DNA of 64,000 nt from Protonemura montana (taxonomy: Eukaryota > Arthropoda > Insecta > Plecoptera > Nemouridae): contig OX387603.1 in assembly GCA_947568835.1 (NCBI GenBank), forward strand, positions 4,255,701 through 4,319,700. Direction: 5' to 3'. Below the pieces are notes generated by a model that saw only the letters and a program-made list of their open reading frames with translations, had not been told where the DNA came from and searched no databases. A program made the translations under genes and the position numbers. Shown in pieces: positions 10,286 through 19,726 of this stretch (positions within the stretch are counted from its first letter, which is position 1; each line of letters starts with the position of its first letter).

Positions 10286-13123
10286 CAACACTAGTGTCAA
10301 GATAGGTAAGATCAGTAGACAAGAGTCTAGAAACCATAATATGAAATCAGCTATGTAACGAAATCCACAAGCGATTCCACTGCAAGCCAATGAGTTTTCC
10401 AAGGAAATCACTTACAAGGTAATAGTGTTTAGCATCAGGACAAGGGCTGTGGACAGGGGTTGTCGTGGTGGTGATCGAGGGTGGTGGGTTGGAGGAAGGG
10501 GGGGGGGGGGGGGGGGGGGGGGGGGTATTTTGAAATGAAATGCGATAGCGCGTGGCGCCGTGAAGGCGAGTGCATCTCTCCGCCGCACCGAGCGCTGATG
10601 ATGATTGATTTGTGGGATTGAGTTTCAAATTAACATCGCCGCGAGCAAACAGTGGACGTGCGGATTTCAGTCGCTCGGCAAACACGGTTTCCGGGGGGTG
10701 GGGGGTTGAGAGGGGTGATTAAGTTGTGACGACAGGAGGACTTTGTTTGATGTTCTTATTTCGGTGAATACAGTTTGTTCTCGACTTCCCTAAAGCTCGT
10801 GGGCACGATGGGTACAAACACGACCAACGAAGTTAGCGTTGCAACTTTATCGCTCCACGCAAAGGAGCGGACACTTGCCGTCGCCTCTGTGCTGGACATT
10901 TCGTGACAGGGTGCTTGTTTCGCTCCACGCAAAGAAGCGGACACTTGCCGTCGCCTCTGTGCTGGACATTTCGTGACAGGGCGCTTGTTTCGCTCCACGC
11001 AAAGGAGCGGACACTCGCCGTCGCCTCTGTGCTGGACATTCCGTGACAGGGCGCTTGTTTCACTCCACGCAAAGGAGCGGACACTCGCCGTCGCCTCTGT
11101 GCTGGACATTCCGCGACAGGGTGCTTGTTTCACTCCACGCAAAGGAGCGGACACTCGCCGTCACCTCTGTGCTGGACATTCCGTGACAGGGCGCTTGTTT
11201 CGCTCCACGCAAAGGAGCGGACACTCGCCGTCGCCTCTGTGCTGGACATTCCGTGACAGGATGCTTGTTTCGCTCCACGCAAAGGAGCGGACACTCGCCG
11301 TCGCCTCTGTGCTGGACATTCCGTGACAGGGTGCTTGTTTCGCTCCACGCAAAGGAGCGGACACTCGCCGTCCACAATGAAACCACCAAAATGAAACCAC
11401 TAAAATGAAGTATTCAAATTTCATGCGGCGAAGTAAACAAAACCGTGACAATTCGGCCCATTGCAGTAACAGAGAGAAAGTTGCTTTCTGTACCCTACCC
11501 TACCCCACTGCAACTTTCACGTGTTCGACTGGGCATGTGACTCTACCCCACTGCAACTTTCACGTGTTCGACTGGGCATGTGACTGCCCCGGTGCAACTT
11601 TCATGTGTTCGACTGGGCATGTGACTCTACCCCAGTGCAACTTTCACGGGTTGAACTGGCAGAGTTGCTCGCTCTCGAGTCACTCTCAGTGCACTTTTCT
11701 TGCTCCGAGAATTTCGACAATGTAATTGTAGTGATCACGTGTTTGGGTGGAAGCGCTCTCGCTCGAAGCTGGTGCAAACCCGGTGGAGACCATACCGTCA
11801 TCGAGCAAGTGTCAAACCAGCTCTAATGCAGTCGAAAACGGTATCAGCAACTCAATGATTTTTTTATTAAATGCAAATGATCAGTGCCCATTCCTGTCCG
11901 CAGGTAGCGTTGAAGCGACAGCAAGCGGCGGAGGACGCCATCGCGCTAGGATTGGCGGCAGTGGCTACCGGCACGCAGTACGGGTACCTGCCACCAGGGC
12001 CGATATTTGGCATGAATATCACGGCGCCCAGGGATAATGTGACGTCAGAGAACAGCTCGCCGCCAGGTTGGTAGCTCCGCACACTCCCGACTTACTTGAC
12101 AAATTACATCTATGAAATACATATAAAGCTATTGTTGCATTTTGACGTTAGGATATTTTCATAGTTAAAAAAATACAGAGGAATAACAGTTTTGGACTTG
12201 GATTCTTATCACTTCGTTTTATTTCCTATGTTTGGGGAAGAAACTCATGGATGATTGTTGAAGTCTTGAATTGTTTAAAGCATGGGTTATAATTACAAAT
12301 TTTTAATTTTCCAGGAGAACACGAAAGGGAAGGCGCAGCATCACCTGCCATTTTAGAAAACAATTCCGAGCCTCAAGATTCAACGTCTATCAACAAACCG
12401 GAAGTCTCAACGCAACGCGATGACACGACCAAACCGGAAACAGAAGACCGACAAGCCGCTACCTCGATAGACTCACGAGCAGACGTGAAAACCGGAAGAA
12501 CAAAAAGCGCTCCGGCGCACAAGATATCGCACACTTCCGCCGAGATGCTCAGCCGATTGTTTCCGAACAAGAAGCGAGCGGTGCTCGAGCTCGTTTTGCG
12601 ACGTTGCGACAACGATCTGCTGAAAGCCATCGAGCACTTTGTCCCACGTGAAAACAACACGGTGTGCGGCAACACCGCGCTGCAACACTACCTAGCGGCG
12701 TATCGTGGCACTTCGGAGGAATCTGTCGACAACAGAAATCTAGCCTCGAATAAAAGCGCTTTTAAACCCGTGTCACCGTCGCAAAGCGCGACGAACGTAA
12801 ACTGTTTGGTTGGCAGTTCGTTGATTTCGCCGCCGACGGCGCATCAAAACATTCCCTTCTCAACCATGTCCACTCTGTTGCAATTTAACAACAACCATAG
12901 CAACAATCGAATAATGTCTAACATATTCTATCCGCAATCGGAGGTATTTCATTTCCCTACTTTATCGACTCAGCCGTTTACGCATGCTTTTCCCACGGCC
13001 AGCCTGTACAACGACGCGGTTATGTTCGGGGGTTTTCGGAACTCGTCGGCTTTGACGTCGACAGAATGCAACGTTCCGGGATGTAGCGAATGTCACGCGG
13101 GTGAAAAAACTGGTGAAAAATAG
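8395..13123 (+). CDS. dmrt93B: DM-domain transcription factor, probably dmrt93B (3 coding exons)
   Basis: Joining 8395-8586, 11904-12066 and 12315-13123 gives an intact 387-aa protein with matching phases (0, then 1). The DM domain occupies about residues 18-64, with the zinc ligands of the family: C22, C25, H37, C41 and H28, C46, C48, C51. It continues with the basic recognition helix [16 protein letters not shown] (56-71). The block [15 protein letters not shown]...YLPPGPIFG (73-100) follows. A DMA domain sits at 193-229 ([20 protein letters not shown] and following). DM proteins bind DNA in the minor groove and control sexual differentiation and neural development. [13 protein letters not shown] and the post-DM block favour the DMRT93B/DMRT3-like group over doublesex, which lacks a DMA domain, and over dmrt99B. 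Family DMRT is near certain; the 93B assignment is less so. Confidence 0.93.
9202..9244. repeat. Perfect 21-bp inverted repeat with a 1-nt loop
   Basis: AGCAGTCAGTTTTGCTTATGG is followed by a single C and then its exact reverse complement. It lies in intron 1 of the DMRT gene. It may be a young foldback or a local inversion scar. Confidence 0.85.
9497..9636 (+). repeat. Minisatellite, 13-bp unit
   Basis: About 10.8 copies of TCTAGGTCGCTAG, with GGTGG variants at two positions and one TAATC variant. It is in DMRT intron 1. Confidence 0.95.
10249..10282. repeat. (AT)17 microsatellite
   Basis: An uninterrupted AT dinucleotide run of 34 bp in DMRT intron 1. Confidence 0.97.
10498..10525. repeat. 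Poly(G) tract
   Basis: 28 consecutive G on the plus strand. The exact length may be unreliable because of sequencing error in homopolymers. The proline-rich minus-strand ORF over it is an artefact. Confidence 0.95.
10851..11372 (+). repeat. Minisatellite, 70-bp unit, 7.5 copies
   Basis: Units start at 10851, 10921, 10991, 11061, 11131, 11201, 11271 and 11341, an exact 70-bp spacing with only point changes. Each unit begins CGCTCCACGCAAAGGAGCGG. That start is a short imperfect hairpin (CGCTCC...GGAGCG), and the unit ends GACAGGGTGCTTGTTT. The array is in DMRT intron 1. The same unit occurs at 48187-48322 on the other strand. ORFs through it are repeat artefacts. Confidence 0.97.
11500..11660 (+). 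repeat. Minisatellite, about 43-bp unit
   Basis: About 3.7 copies of a unit starting CTACCCCACTGCAACTTTCA and containing TTCGACTGGGCATGTGA. Starts fall near 11500, 11543, 11584 and 11627. It is in DMRT intron 1, just before exon 2. Confidence 0.9.
11904..12066 (+). CDS. dmrt93B: DMRT exon 2 (helix extension and GPIFG block)
   Basis: The acceptor TGTCCGCAG precedes GTAGCGTTG, and the donor CCAG|GTTGGT leaves phase 1. It encodes [20 protein letters not shown] and the following segment to YLPPGPIFG. The donor is weak. A second GT (12071) would shift the frame and does not fit exon 3. Confidence 0.9.
12315..13123 (+). CDS. dmrt93B: DMRT exon 3 (DMA domain and C-terminus)
   Basis: The acceptor TTTTCCAG is followed by a polar linker, the DMA domain (plus-strand 12536-12646) and a Ser/Asn-rich tail. 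The tail ends [18 protein letters not shown] before TAG. The C-terminal CxxxxCxxC-like cluster (residues 375-383) is an unusual extra feature that I cannot assign. Confidence 0.92.
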
Positions 13124-13335
13124 GGTTAGAGTTAAAACATGATTGGGTGCATTGTTTCGATATGTTTTTTCAGGGAAATTTGGCTTCATTATGTTACTTA
13201 TTCCTATAAGATTTGGGTTTGTAGCGTAATCCGAGTCTCAGCGCTAATGTTTTACTGTCTTGCGAACAATAATGACCACATTACTGACAAAACTAGTTGT
13301 TAATACTTGGTGGACTCACTGTCTTCTTGAGAGTT

Positions 13336-13341
13336 AATAAA
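13336..13341 (+). terminator. Candidate poly(A) signal of the DMRT gene
   Basis: AATAAA 213 nt past the stop codon, followed by T-rich sequence. It competes with the site at 14048. Confidence 0.4.
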
Positions 13342-13487
13342 TTGAATTTTGTTATTTTCTTGCAGATGAGAATTGCCTTTAAGACTGGCTTCCGCTCAAT
13401 TATTCTTCAGTGATCCAACCTCAACTTTGGCTGTTTATGTATCGATATTTTGAGTATTTATTTATTTATTATAGATGTTTGTTTAAA

Positions 13488-13582
13488 AAGACGGTTGCGA
13501 GCGCCATCGGGTAGCAACTACCGTTACCATGTGTGTAGCCGTCTCATTTTCCCCACTAGCGCTGGGTCTCTGATTAAATCTA
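13488..13582 (+). repeat. Dispersed repeat, pair member A
   Basis: Matches 30285-30378 in the same orientation: GAGCGCCATCGGGTAGCAAC, then CTACCGTTACCAYGTG and ACTAGCGCTGGG. It lies in the presumed 3' UTR or flank of DMRT. The family is unassigned. Confidence 0.6.
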
Positions 13583-14047
13583 CCAACCCAATGGTACCTG
13601 CTGTTGAGAAACTAGAAATACACATGAAGCATAAAAAAAAAATATTTTAAGGCATTTTAGAATGAGAAATGTGTTAAATATGTTTTTTTTTTTTTTTTTT
13701 TGGTTATGCTAGTTGCCATTTGACGTTCCACTTCTTAATGATTCTAGAATAGGTGGGAATTAAATCATTTTGTAATTTTTGTCAAATAATTCAAGTCACT
13801 CTATGTAGTATGTGACTCATTTCTCTTGTATCTAGTACTTAATGTATGTATGATAAGTGGCTAGACATGTGTTTGCTAGACACGGTCTAATTGCTGCTAG
13901 GGCAATTATTTTTGTGTAAATTTTTATGTTATCATGGAAGTTATCAGCGTACTTGAAATTGACCGAGAGACCATTAGCAACGTGACGTTCAGCCACGAGT
14001 TATTATGTGCTAGACATGCCATTCCGAATTGCCAAATTTTATAGGAA

Positions 14048-14053
14048 AATAAA
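14048..14053 (+). terminator. Candidate poly(A) signal, distal
   Basis: AATAAA followed within 30 nt by a GT/T-rich element (GTTAGTTAATTGTTTTATTT, TCGTTGTTG). The context is better than at 13336 and would give a 3' UTR of about 950 nt. Confidence 0.45.
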
Positions 14054-14136
14054 CTGATTGGTTAGTTAATTGTTTTATTTCTCGTTGTTGAATTTTACTT
14101 TTTTTTTCACCTTATTGGTAAATAAGTTACTTGGGG

Positions 14137-14611
14137 CCGATTTTACAAACGCCGTTTGGGGGTGTTTTAACCTGTGCAGTAATTTACTTTAAAACAATTA
14201 CATTTTAGTAATTGCCAACAATAGGACAACACACGGAGAACAAGAAAGAAATTGTTTTTTCAATGTGTTTACTTAAAAACCGAATATTCGGTTACTTAGA
14301 AATACAGACAAATAATTAATGGGACTACTTACTTTGACCTCAAAATTACATTTCAAAAGTTAAACCCCGTCCTTCCAGGTTCAAATATTAAACGGCGATT
14401 ATGACGGCTGCTACTAAAATTTCTTTTATGTGACAGGACAAGGCCTTCCAGAATCATCACCAAACCCAAATTTAGATGTTCATATTTTTGTTAATTCACT
14501 TCAAATCTGTCAAAATGTCGGCTAAATCCAATCGAGGAAAATCAATCTCGCCCTAAAACCTCCCTTAAACGCCGATTAAGCAAGATTTAAAAGGCTTTGG
14601 TGAAATCGACC
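14137..14611 (-). mobile_element. Complete MITE (475-bp family)
   Basis: Both ends are present: GGCCGATTTTACAAACGCC on the left and GGCTTTGGTGAAATCGACC on the right, which are imperfect terminal inverted repeats. The interior matches 29803-30195 and 4835-5198 on the other strand. There is no coding capacity and no clear target duplication. The superfamily is unassigned. Confidence 0.8.
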
Positions 14612-14623
14612 AATTTTTAGGCA

Positions 14624-14710
14624 ACAATTTTTGAGATGTTTAAAGTGTTCATAATAGTAAAATACCCCGCGCATTGCAAGCGTTTGCAATTTTAATAAGA
14701 TTTGAACTAA
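14624..14710 (+). mobile_element. tRNA-SINE, 3' tail fragment
   Basis: CAATTTTTGAGATG is followed by the AATAATAAAA-type junction, then CCCCGCGCATTGCAAGCG and the tail. It is 5'-truncated and abuts the MITE. Confidence 0.8.
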
Positions 14711-14878
14711 AATACAACGCATTCAACGTCAAATTGGAGTTATTCGAGTTTGACAGGTTGTGATGTGATATAGCGTCACTAGAATCAGAGTGACTGTGAG
14801 TATTCACCACCTCATGGTTCTACTCTTTGGAGATTCGTCATTCTCACCAAATACACTAAAATCGTCTCAAAATGCCAG

Positions 14879-14992
14879 TGCCCAAGTAGCTCAATTGGTT
14901 GGAGCAACACCCGCAATAGGTGGAGATCGATGTTCGAGTCCGCGTTTGGGCATCAATTTTTGAGACGTTAATAGTGTTGATAATAATAAAAA
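14879..14992 (+). mobile_element. tRNA-SINE with intact cloverleaf head
   Basis: Positions 14879-14952 can fold as a tRNA. The acceptor stem is TGCCCAA/TTGGGCA, the D arm GCTC...GAGC, the anticodon stem CACC/GGTG, and the T-arm loop TTCGAGT. Box A (TAGCTCAATTGGTTGGAGC) and box B (GTTCGAGTCC) are evident. The T stem is damaged and position 33 is not T, so it is not a functional tRNA gene. The copy ends at TAATAATAAA, without the CCCCGCGCATTGC tail. Confidence 0.85.
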
Positions 14993-15044
14993 ATCGACCG
15001 GTTGGAGTTTTCTGTCCATAAAGTACCATTCTAGTCTAAAAACC

Positions 15045-15470
15045 CAGTGCCGTCAAGTAGCCTGCTCCTGTCGAAGAGCACCAAGGGGACCACCGGCTTA
15101 ACGTCCCTTCTGAAGGACGGTACAACTCGAACAACAGGATTCCTCCACAAATTCATGCTGTCGAGAGGTTGATAAGCAAGGAGAATTAAAACTTCAACAC
15201 GTAACCCGAGCAGAACTGGTCATGATTATTGGCTACACAACCAATACTTGACTCAGCGTAGTGTTGCTTAACTTAGGTAATCTAACGAGAACCGGTGTTT
15301 CCAACACGGCAAATCGTTCAGTGGCCACCCATCCAATACCTGACCCAGCGCAATGTTGCTGAACTTCGGTGATCTCACGAGAACCGGTGTTTCCAACACG
15401 GCAAATCGTTCAGTGGCCACCCATCCAATACCTGACCGAGCGCAGTGTTGCTTAACTTCGTTGATTTTTA
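15045..15470 (-). mobile_element. 5S-derived SINE with three tandem heads
   Basis: On the minus strand three 5S-like heads precede one body. The GTTGCTTAACTT-type motif recurs at 15263, 15355 and 15447, exactly 92 bp apart. The body ends before the usual terminus, so the copy is 3'-truncated. Confidence 0.85.
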
Positions 15471-15820
15471 CGATTACTACATTTAAGTTAAATGTAAGCT
15501 CACTGTATGGTCTACGTTGGAGCATGGTTAGAGTGCCACGGCAAGAGAGACGACGAACAAGGGCTTGGCACACCAATTAACAGAACTGTTTTTCCCGCAC
15601 ACTCGAGACAGTGTTTTATTCATGCCAAAATTTGAGCCAAATTTCGGGTTACAAGATAACAGGATAATGAACTCGGCTAAACGCAAGTCATTGAATTGAC
15701 AGTTGTTAATTAGGTTCAACTGATTACTGAAACGCACGTGTGAAGTATAACTACATGCGTTGACACATAATAGCTATAATCGAGCGTTCGAAATGGTTAA
15801 AATAGTTGATTATAGACATT

Positions 15821-16290
15821 GCGCTGGGTCAGGTATTGAATGATTGACCATCATAAACATGACCAGTTCTGTTCGGGAGAGAGGTTGGAGGGATGAAAGT
15901 TAAGCAACACTGCGCTGGGTCAGGTATTGAATGATTGACCATCATAAACATGACCAGTTCTGTTCGGGAGAGAGGTTGGAGGGATGAAAGTTAGTACAGC
16001 AACTTTATTCGTATTGCTAATCTCTCGGCAGCATGGATTTGTGGAGGAATCCTGCTGTTAGAGTTGTACCGTCCTTCGGAAGAGACGTTAAGCCGGTGGT
16101 CCCTTTGGTGCTCTTCGACAGGAGTAGGCTACGTGCCGGTACCAGGTTTCCTTCCCTCTCTTCTAGACTTGGTTAGGTTCATCATCATCCTCATCCTCAT
16201 CCACTCATTCACTGGCGTCATTAGAACAGTGCCGCATGGTCAGATGTCAAAACAGTGCGTCGTTAAACACCACAAATAAAAAAATGAAAA
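15821..16290 (+). mobile_element. 5S-derived SINE with duplicated head-plus-body unit
   Basis: GCGCTGGGTCAGG recurs at 15821 and 15912, a 91-bp period. The unit contains the head core plus CCAGTTCTGTTCGGGAGAGA and joins at GAAAGTTA|AGC. A full body and the GTCGTTAAACACCAC terminus with an A-rich tail follow. Confidence 0.88.
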
Positions 16291-16530
16291 AATAATGCAT
16301 TAATTTCTACAATCTTAGTGACTAGGTCAGTTTTTTTTTATAAATAACCTTGCAATGAGTTATAAAGAGAAGGATCTTATCTTATATCCTTTTAGTGCTT
16401 GTGTTGCTTAAACCAACTGAGGTACTTAGAAAAATAATTTTGAGACGATTTTTAGTGTAATTGATGAGAATAACAGATCTCTAAGGAGTACAACAATGAG
16501 ACTCTAAAAATTCATCCCAACAATAATATG

Positions 16531-16680
16531 TTTTGGAAGATCAACTGGTTAGAGCAACACCCGCGACAGAGGGAGATCCGGGTTTGAGTCTTCGCTTGAA
16601 AACCAAGTTTTGAGATTTAGTGTTCCTAATTATAAAATTGTGTGAGCATTGCTAGAGTTTGTAATTTAAATCTGATTTCG
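16531..16680 (+). mobile_element. tRNA-SINE, decayed copy
   Basis: The box A remnant (ATCAACTGGTTAGAGCAACA) and box B (GGGTTTGAGTC) are recognisable. The tail GAGCATTGCTAGAGTTTG...TCTGATTTCG matches the family. Confidence 0.75.
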
Positions 16681-16805
16681 TTCCATTTACCCCCGAGTAA
16701 AAAGTGTGTAGCTATTTATTCTGAATCTAGAACTCCAGTCTCCACCTGTTGCAGGTTTGCTCTAATCATCTTTGCTAATTAGAATTAAACTTTCCGACAG
16801 GATTT

Positions 16806-16902
16806 TAGTGCTTTTACCCGCAAAAGTCAAAGTTCGGGGTTCGAGTCCGTTCGGGTAAATATTTTTGAGTGGGTAATTGGTTTTCATAGTAATAAAATAC
16901 TT
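16806..16902 (+). mobile_element. tRNA-SINE, decayed copy
   Basis: The T arm and box B (GGGGTTCGAGTCC) are followed by TATTTTTGAG and CATAGTAATAAAATAC. The head is largely lost. Confidence 0.7.
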
Positions 16903-17368
16903 TGATTTTTGCGTGCTTTGACCACAAAAACTACACTTTACAACCTTTGCCTTTCTTTTGTTTCTGATAAAAAGCCAATTTTCCCTCTGAAAGTAGGGGC
17001 TCATAAAACTGGATCCAATCATAGTCACGAAGACTGGCATTGCAATGCCATTTTTAAGTGACATTCCGTGTTCGCGAGCAATTTTACAGCACAATAAAGA
17101 AATAGAGGTAATTAAAGACTAATTGACCCGTGTTCCACGAAGCCATACTTGAAGTACGTCGCCTCTTTTTATGAAGCTTCTTATGTATTGAAGTGAATTT
17201 TTGACAATAAAAAGAAAGATGGAAAGAAAATTTACTAGCTGATGTGGAGGAAAGTGGAGACAAAATTTAGTGAAATAGAAGACGATGAAAGATGGATTGA
17301 AATAGACATATGGAAAAACCTTGATGTAGGAAAAGAAGTTTGAAGATGAAGAAAATGATTTTGCATAG

Positions 17369-17838
17369 TTGAGTATCGCCCCTTAAATGTAGTATTTTCT
17401 ACCCGTTTTATTAATGGGTGAAAAAAAAAAACAATATTTAAAATAGTAGACGAATTGACATTAAATAAAATCAAAAAGGTGCAAAAAGCAAGATTGCCAG
17501 CCATTAGGTTAATTTGTCGCTAGTAATAAATAAAAAAATTATTTCTTTTTCTGGACACTGTAAACTTAAAAAAAAACTATTTCAACTGGGTTTTGAATGC
17601 TAAGTGAAGAACAACTAAATTTCCCAACGTTTCTTAACTTGTACCTGTTACTTTATCAAGGGTGAGAGTAGTCTAACCCCTGATAAAGTCACAGATACAA
17701 GCTACGAAACTTAATTGCAAAATGATATCTCATTATTTTATCAGGAATTTTTAAGCAGGAATCTATGTGAATCTATCTATTTTTTCACCCATTAATTAAA
17801 ACGGGTAGAAAATAGTACATTTAAGGGGTGACACTCAA
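17369..17838. mobile_element. 470-bp element with long inverted ends, containing a foldback
   Basis: The left arm (17369-17426) and right arm (17781-17838) are inverted copies. They start TTGAGTATCGCCCCTTAAAT and share TATTTTCTACCCGTTTTA and the ATTAATGGGTGAAAAAA block. A foldback-family sequence sits inside at about 17568-17712. It is either a MITE with a nested insertion or a composite element. There is no clear target duplication. Confidence 0.7.
17568..17712. mobile_element. Foldback repeat copy
   Basis: One arm reads ACTATTTCAACTGGGTTTTG, AATGCTAAGTGAAGAACAAC, then TTACTTTATCAAGGG. After a short spacer the complementary arm begins CCCCTGATAAAGTCACAG. The family is shared with 8805-8912, 22372-22622, 25725-25965, 46688-46862 and 55010-55190. 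Confidence 0.7.
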
Positions 17839-17841
17839 GGA

Positions 17842-19178
17842 ATCTACATTTAAAAAAGGACCTGCTTTAGGCTGGAATTCTATTTTATAATTCACTTCCA
17901 CCAGAGCTGAAAGAAAATGAGGGTTCAGCATTTAAACAGGGTTTGAAGCGCTACCGTATGAAAAGCTCTTTTTATAACATAAAAGAATTTCTTGAAAATT
18001 CAAAATGACTTTCCTGTATGACATTCTCATGTTGCTTATGGAATAAAAATATATTATTCATATTATTCATATTATTATGAAACACCGCGCCGGATCGATC
18101 CCGCACTGGCAGTTTCTTTCGCAGTCGTGACCTGGTTATGTGATAAAGATGGCGTCTAGTTATTGTGATTCTAAAAACTGAAGCCAGTTCCCTGATTGGT
18201 ACAGAACATTTATTAGAAGAAGAAAAAAAACACCCGCATTGAACTCAGATCTCATAGATGTGTTAACTATCAGCCTTGATAGTGCGTTTTTAGGTCTAAA
18301 ACGCACTAACGAGGTTTCTCAACGCACATGAGAAATGCTATAAAAACACTTGCTTGGGGTAGTTTGTTTTTTTGAGCATTGACACCCTATCGTACAAAAA
18401 AGACAGTCCATTGTTGTAACCTTGTCGTTGTGTTACTCTTTGTCGTTGCCGTGAACGGAGGAAACACCATTGCTGAGATATTGACAAGCTCAGAAATATT
18501 TTAAAACAACTCACGGCTGTGAAATTGACGTTTAGGCGATATTCGTTGGGGACTCTTTAGGAAAATAATCGAATTTGGGTCGGACAGAGCTTTTTTGTCG
18601 ATTTTTGTTCTGAGCTAGACGATAGTATATATATTTATATATTAGCTGAGACTTGTAATCATGGTAGGTAATATACATGTCAAATATGACGAGGCTTGCA
18701 TGTACAAAGCAGAGAACAAGTACAACACTTCATGTAAGGAATCAACTAAAATCCATTTCACAAAAAAAGATTGCAAACAAATTAATATTCTTATTAATAA
18801 TACTAATTAATACAATAATACTACTACTAATACTAATTAATAATACTAATAAAATGAAATAAATAAATATAATAAAAAAATATATCAAAAAATTCCGAAT
18901 AAAAAGGAATCTTCAGTATTATTGTCCGAATAGATTGTTTTAAAAATTTCGTCTTTTTCTTGCATTTTTTCAGAAAATAGAATAAATTAAGCAAGAAAGA
19001 GTAAACATAAATCAGCTGTTTTTCTGCCCATAGGCCAACAACAGTTGTTTAGAAATAGTTACTACTTAGAAAGAGGAAATACTAACTCAAAAGGTCAACG
19101 GAGCCCGCTGTTAGTAGAAACCAGAAATCGGAGAGGATCTTTGGCATATTATTTAAAAACTATAAAGTAGTCTACTTG
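17842..19178. other. No gene recognised
   Basis: AT-rich. A TTAATAATAC-type simple repeat occupies about 18779-18856. No conserved coding segment is visible. Confidence 0.5.
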
Positions 19179-19322
19179 AAATCTTATTTAAATTGCAAAC
19201 GCTTGCAATGCACGGGGTCTTTTTTATTATAAACACTATAACCGTCTCAAAAATTGATGCCCAAAATGTTTGGGCATCAATTTTTGAGACGGTTCTAGAG
19301 TTCATAACAATGAAATAAAAAG
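19179..19322 (-). mobile_element. Palindromic tRNA-SINE derivative
   Basis: It starts AAATCTTATTTAAATTGC, reads the SINE tail in reverse to TTGATGCCCAAA, turns at ATG, and returns as TTTGGGCATCAATTTTTGAG to the terminus ATGAAATAAAA. The arms pair almost perfectly over about 50 bp. No clear target duplication is seen. Confidence 0.85.
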
Positions 19323-19630
19323 TAAGTTTTAATAAATGTTTTGAAATTATAGTTGGTAAAAAATGTCATAACATTTTTTCGCGTGTTGTACTGTCAGTCA
19401 TATAATGCTAGTGATAAAAACCCTAGTCCTCGTGCTTAGCGATAAGCCCTCAGCAAAATGTGACTTTGATGGCGGGCACGATCTAAAAGTTGCCCACCTA
19501 CGTTAAGACTATCGCCTCAATCGACAATTTTAAAATAATTTGACTGTCATATTCGGAAAGCAAAACCAAAGTAATAATTAAATTTACCCCCCGCCATTTT
19601 TTCACCTATTATTCCAGGCTTGGCGAAACC

Positions 19631-19640
19631 AAATAAATAG
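19631..19640 (+). promoter_or_regulatory. Candidate TATA-like box of the Ala-rich protein gene
   Basis: AAATAAATAG lies 87 nt before the ATG, with GCACAG at about +30. The spacing suits a TATA promoter with a 5' UTR of about 65 nt. This rests on motif and spacing only. Confidence 0.35.
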
Positions 19641-19726
19641 CTGGCTCTTTCAACGTAAAGGCACAGACCGCCGAGTACCTTCAGCAGAACCAGGAACTCA
19701 ATCGAGACACGAGACCTTCCAACAAA

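Noticed and set aside
10347..10685. Proline-rich minus-strand ORF
   Set aside because: The proline run is the poly(G) tract read in reverse.
10851..11372. CRISPR-like repeat array
   Set aside because: Units are contiguous with no spacers, and the surroundings are eukaryotic. The 92-bp and 28-bp arrays were rejected on the same grounds.
10756..11451. ORFs on both strands over the 70-bp array
   Set aside because: Repeat artefacts without starts, splice context or homology.
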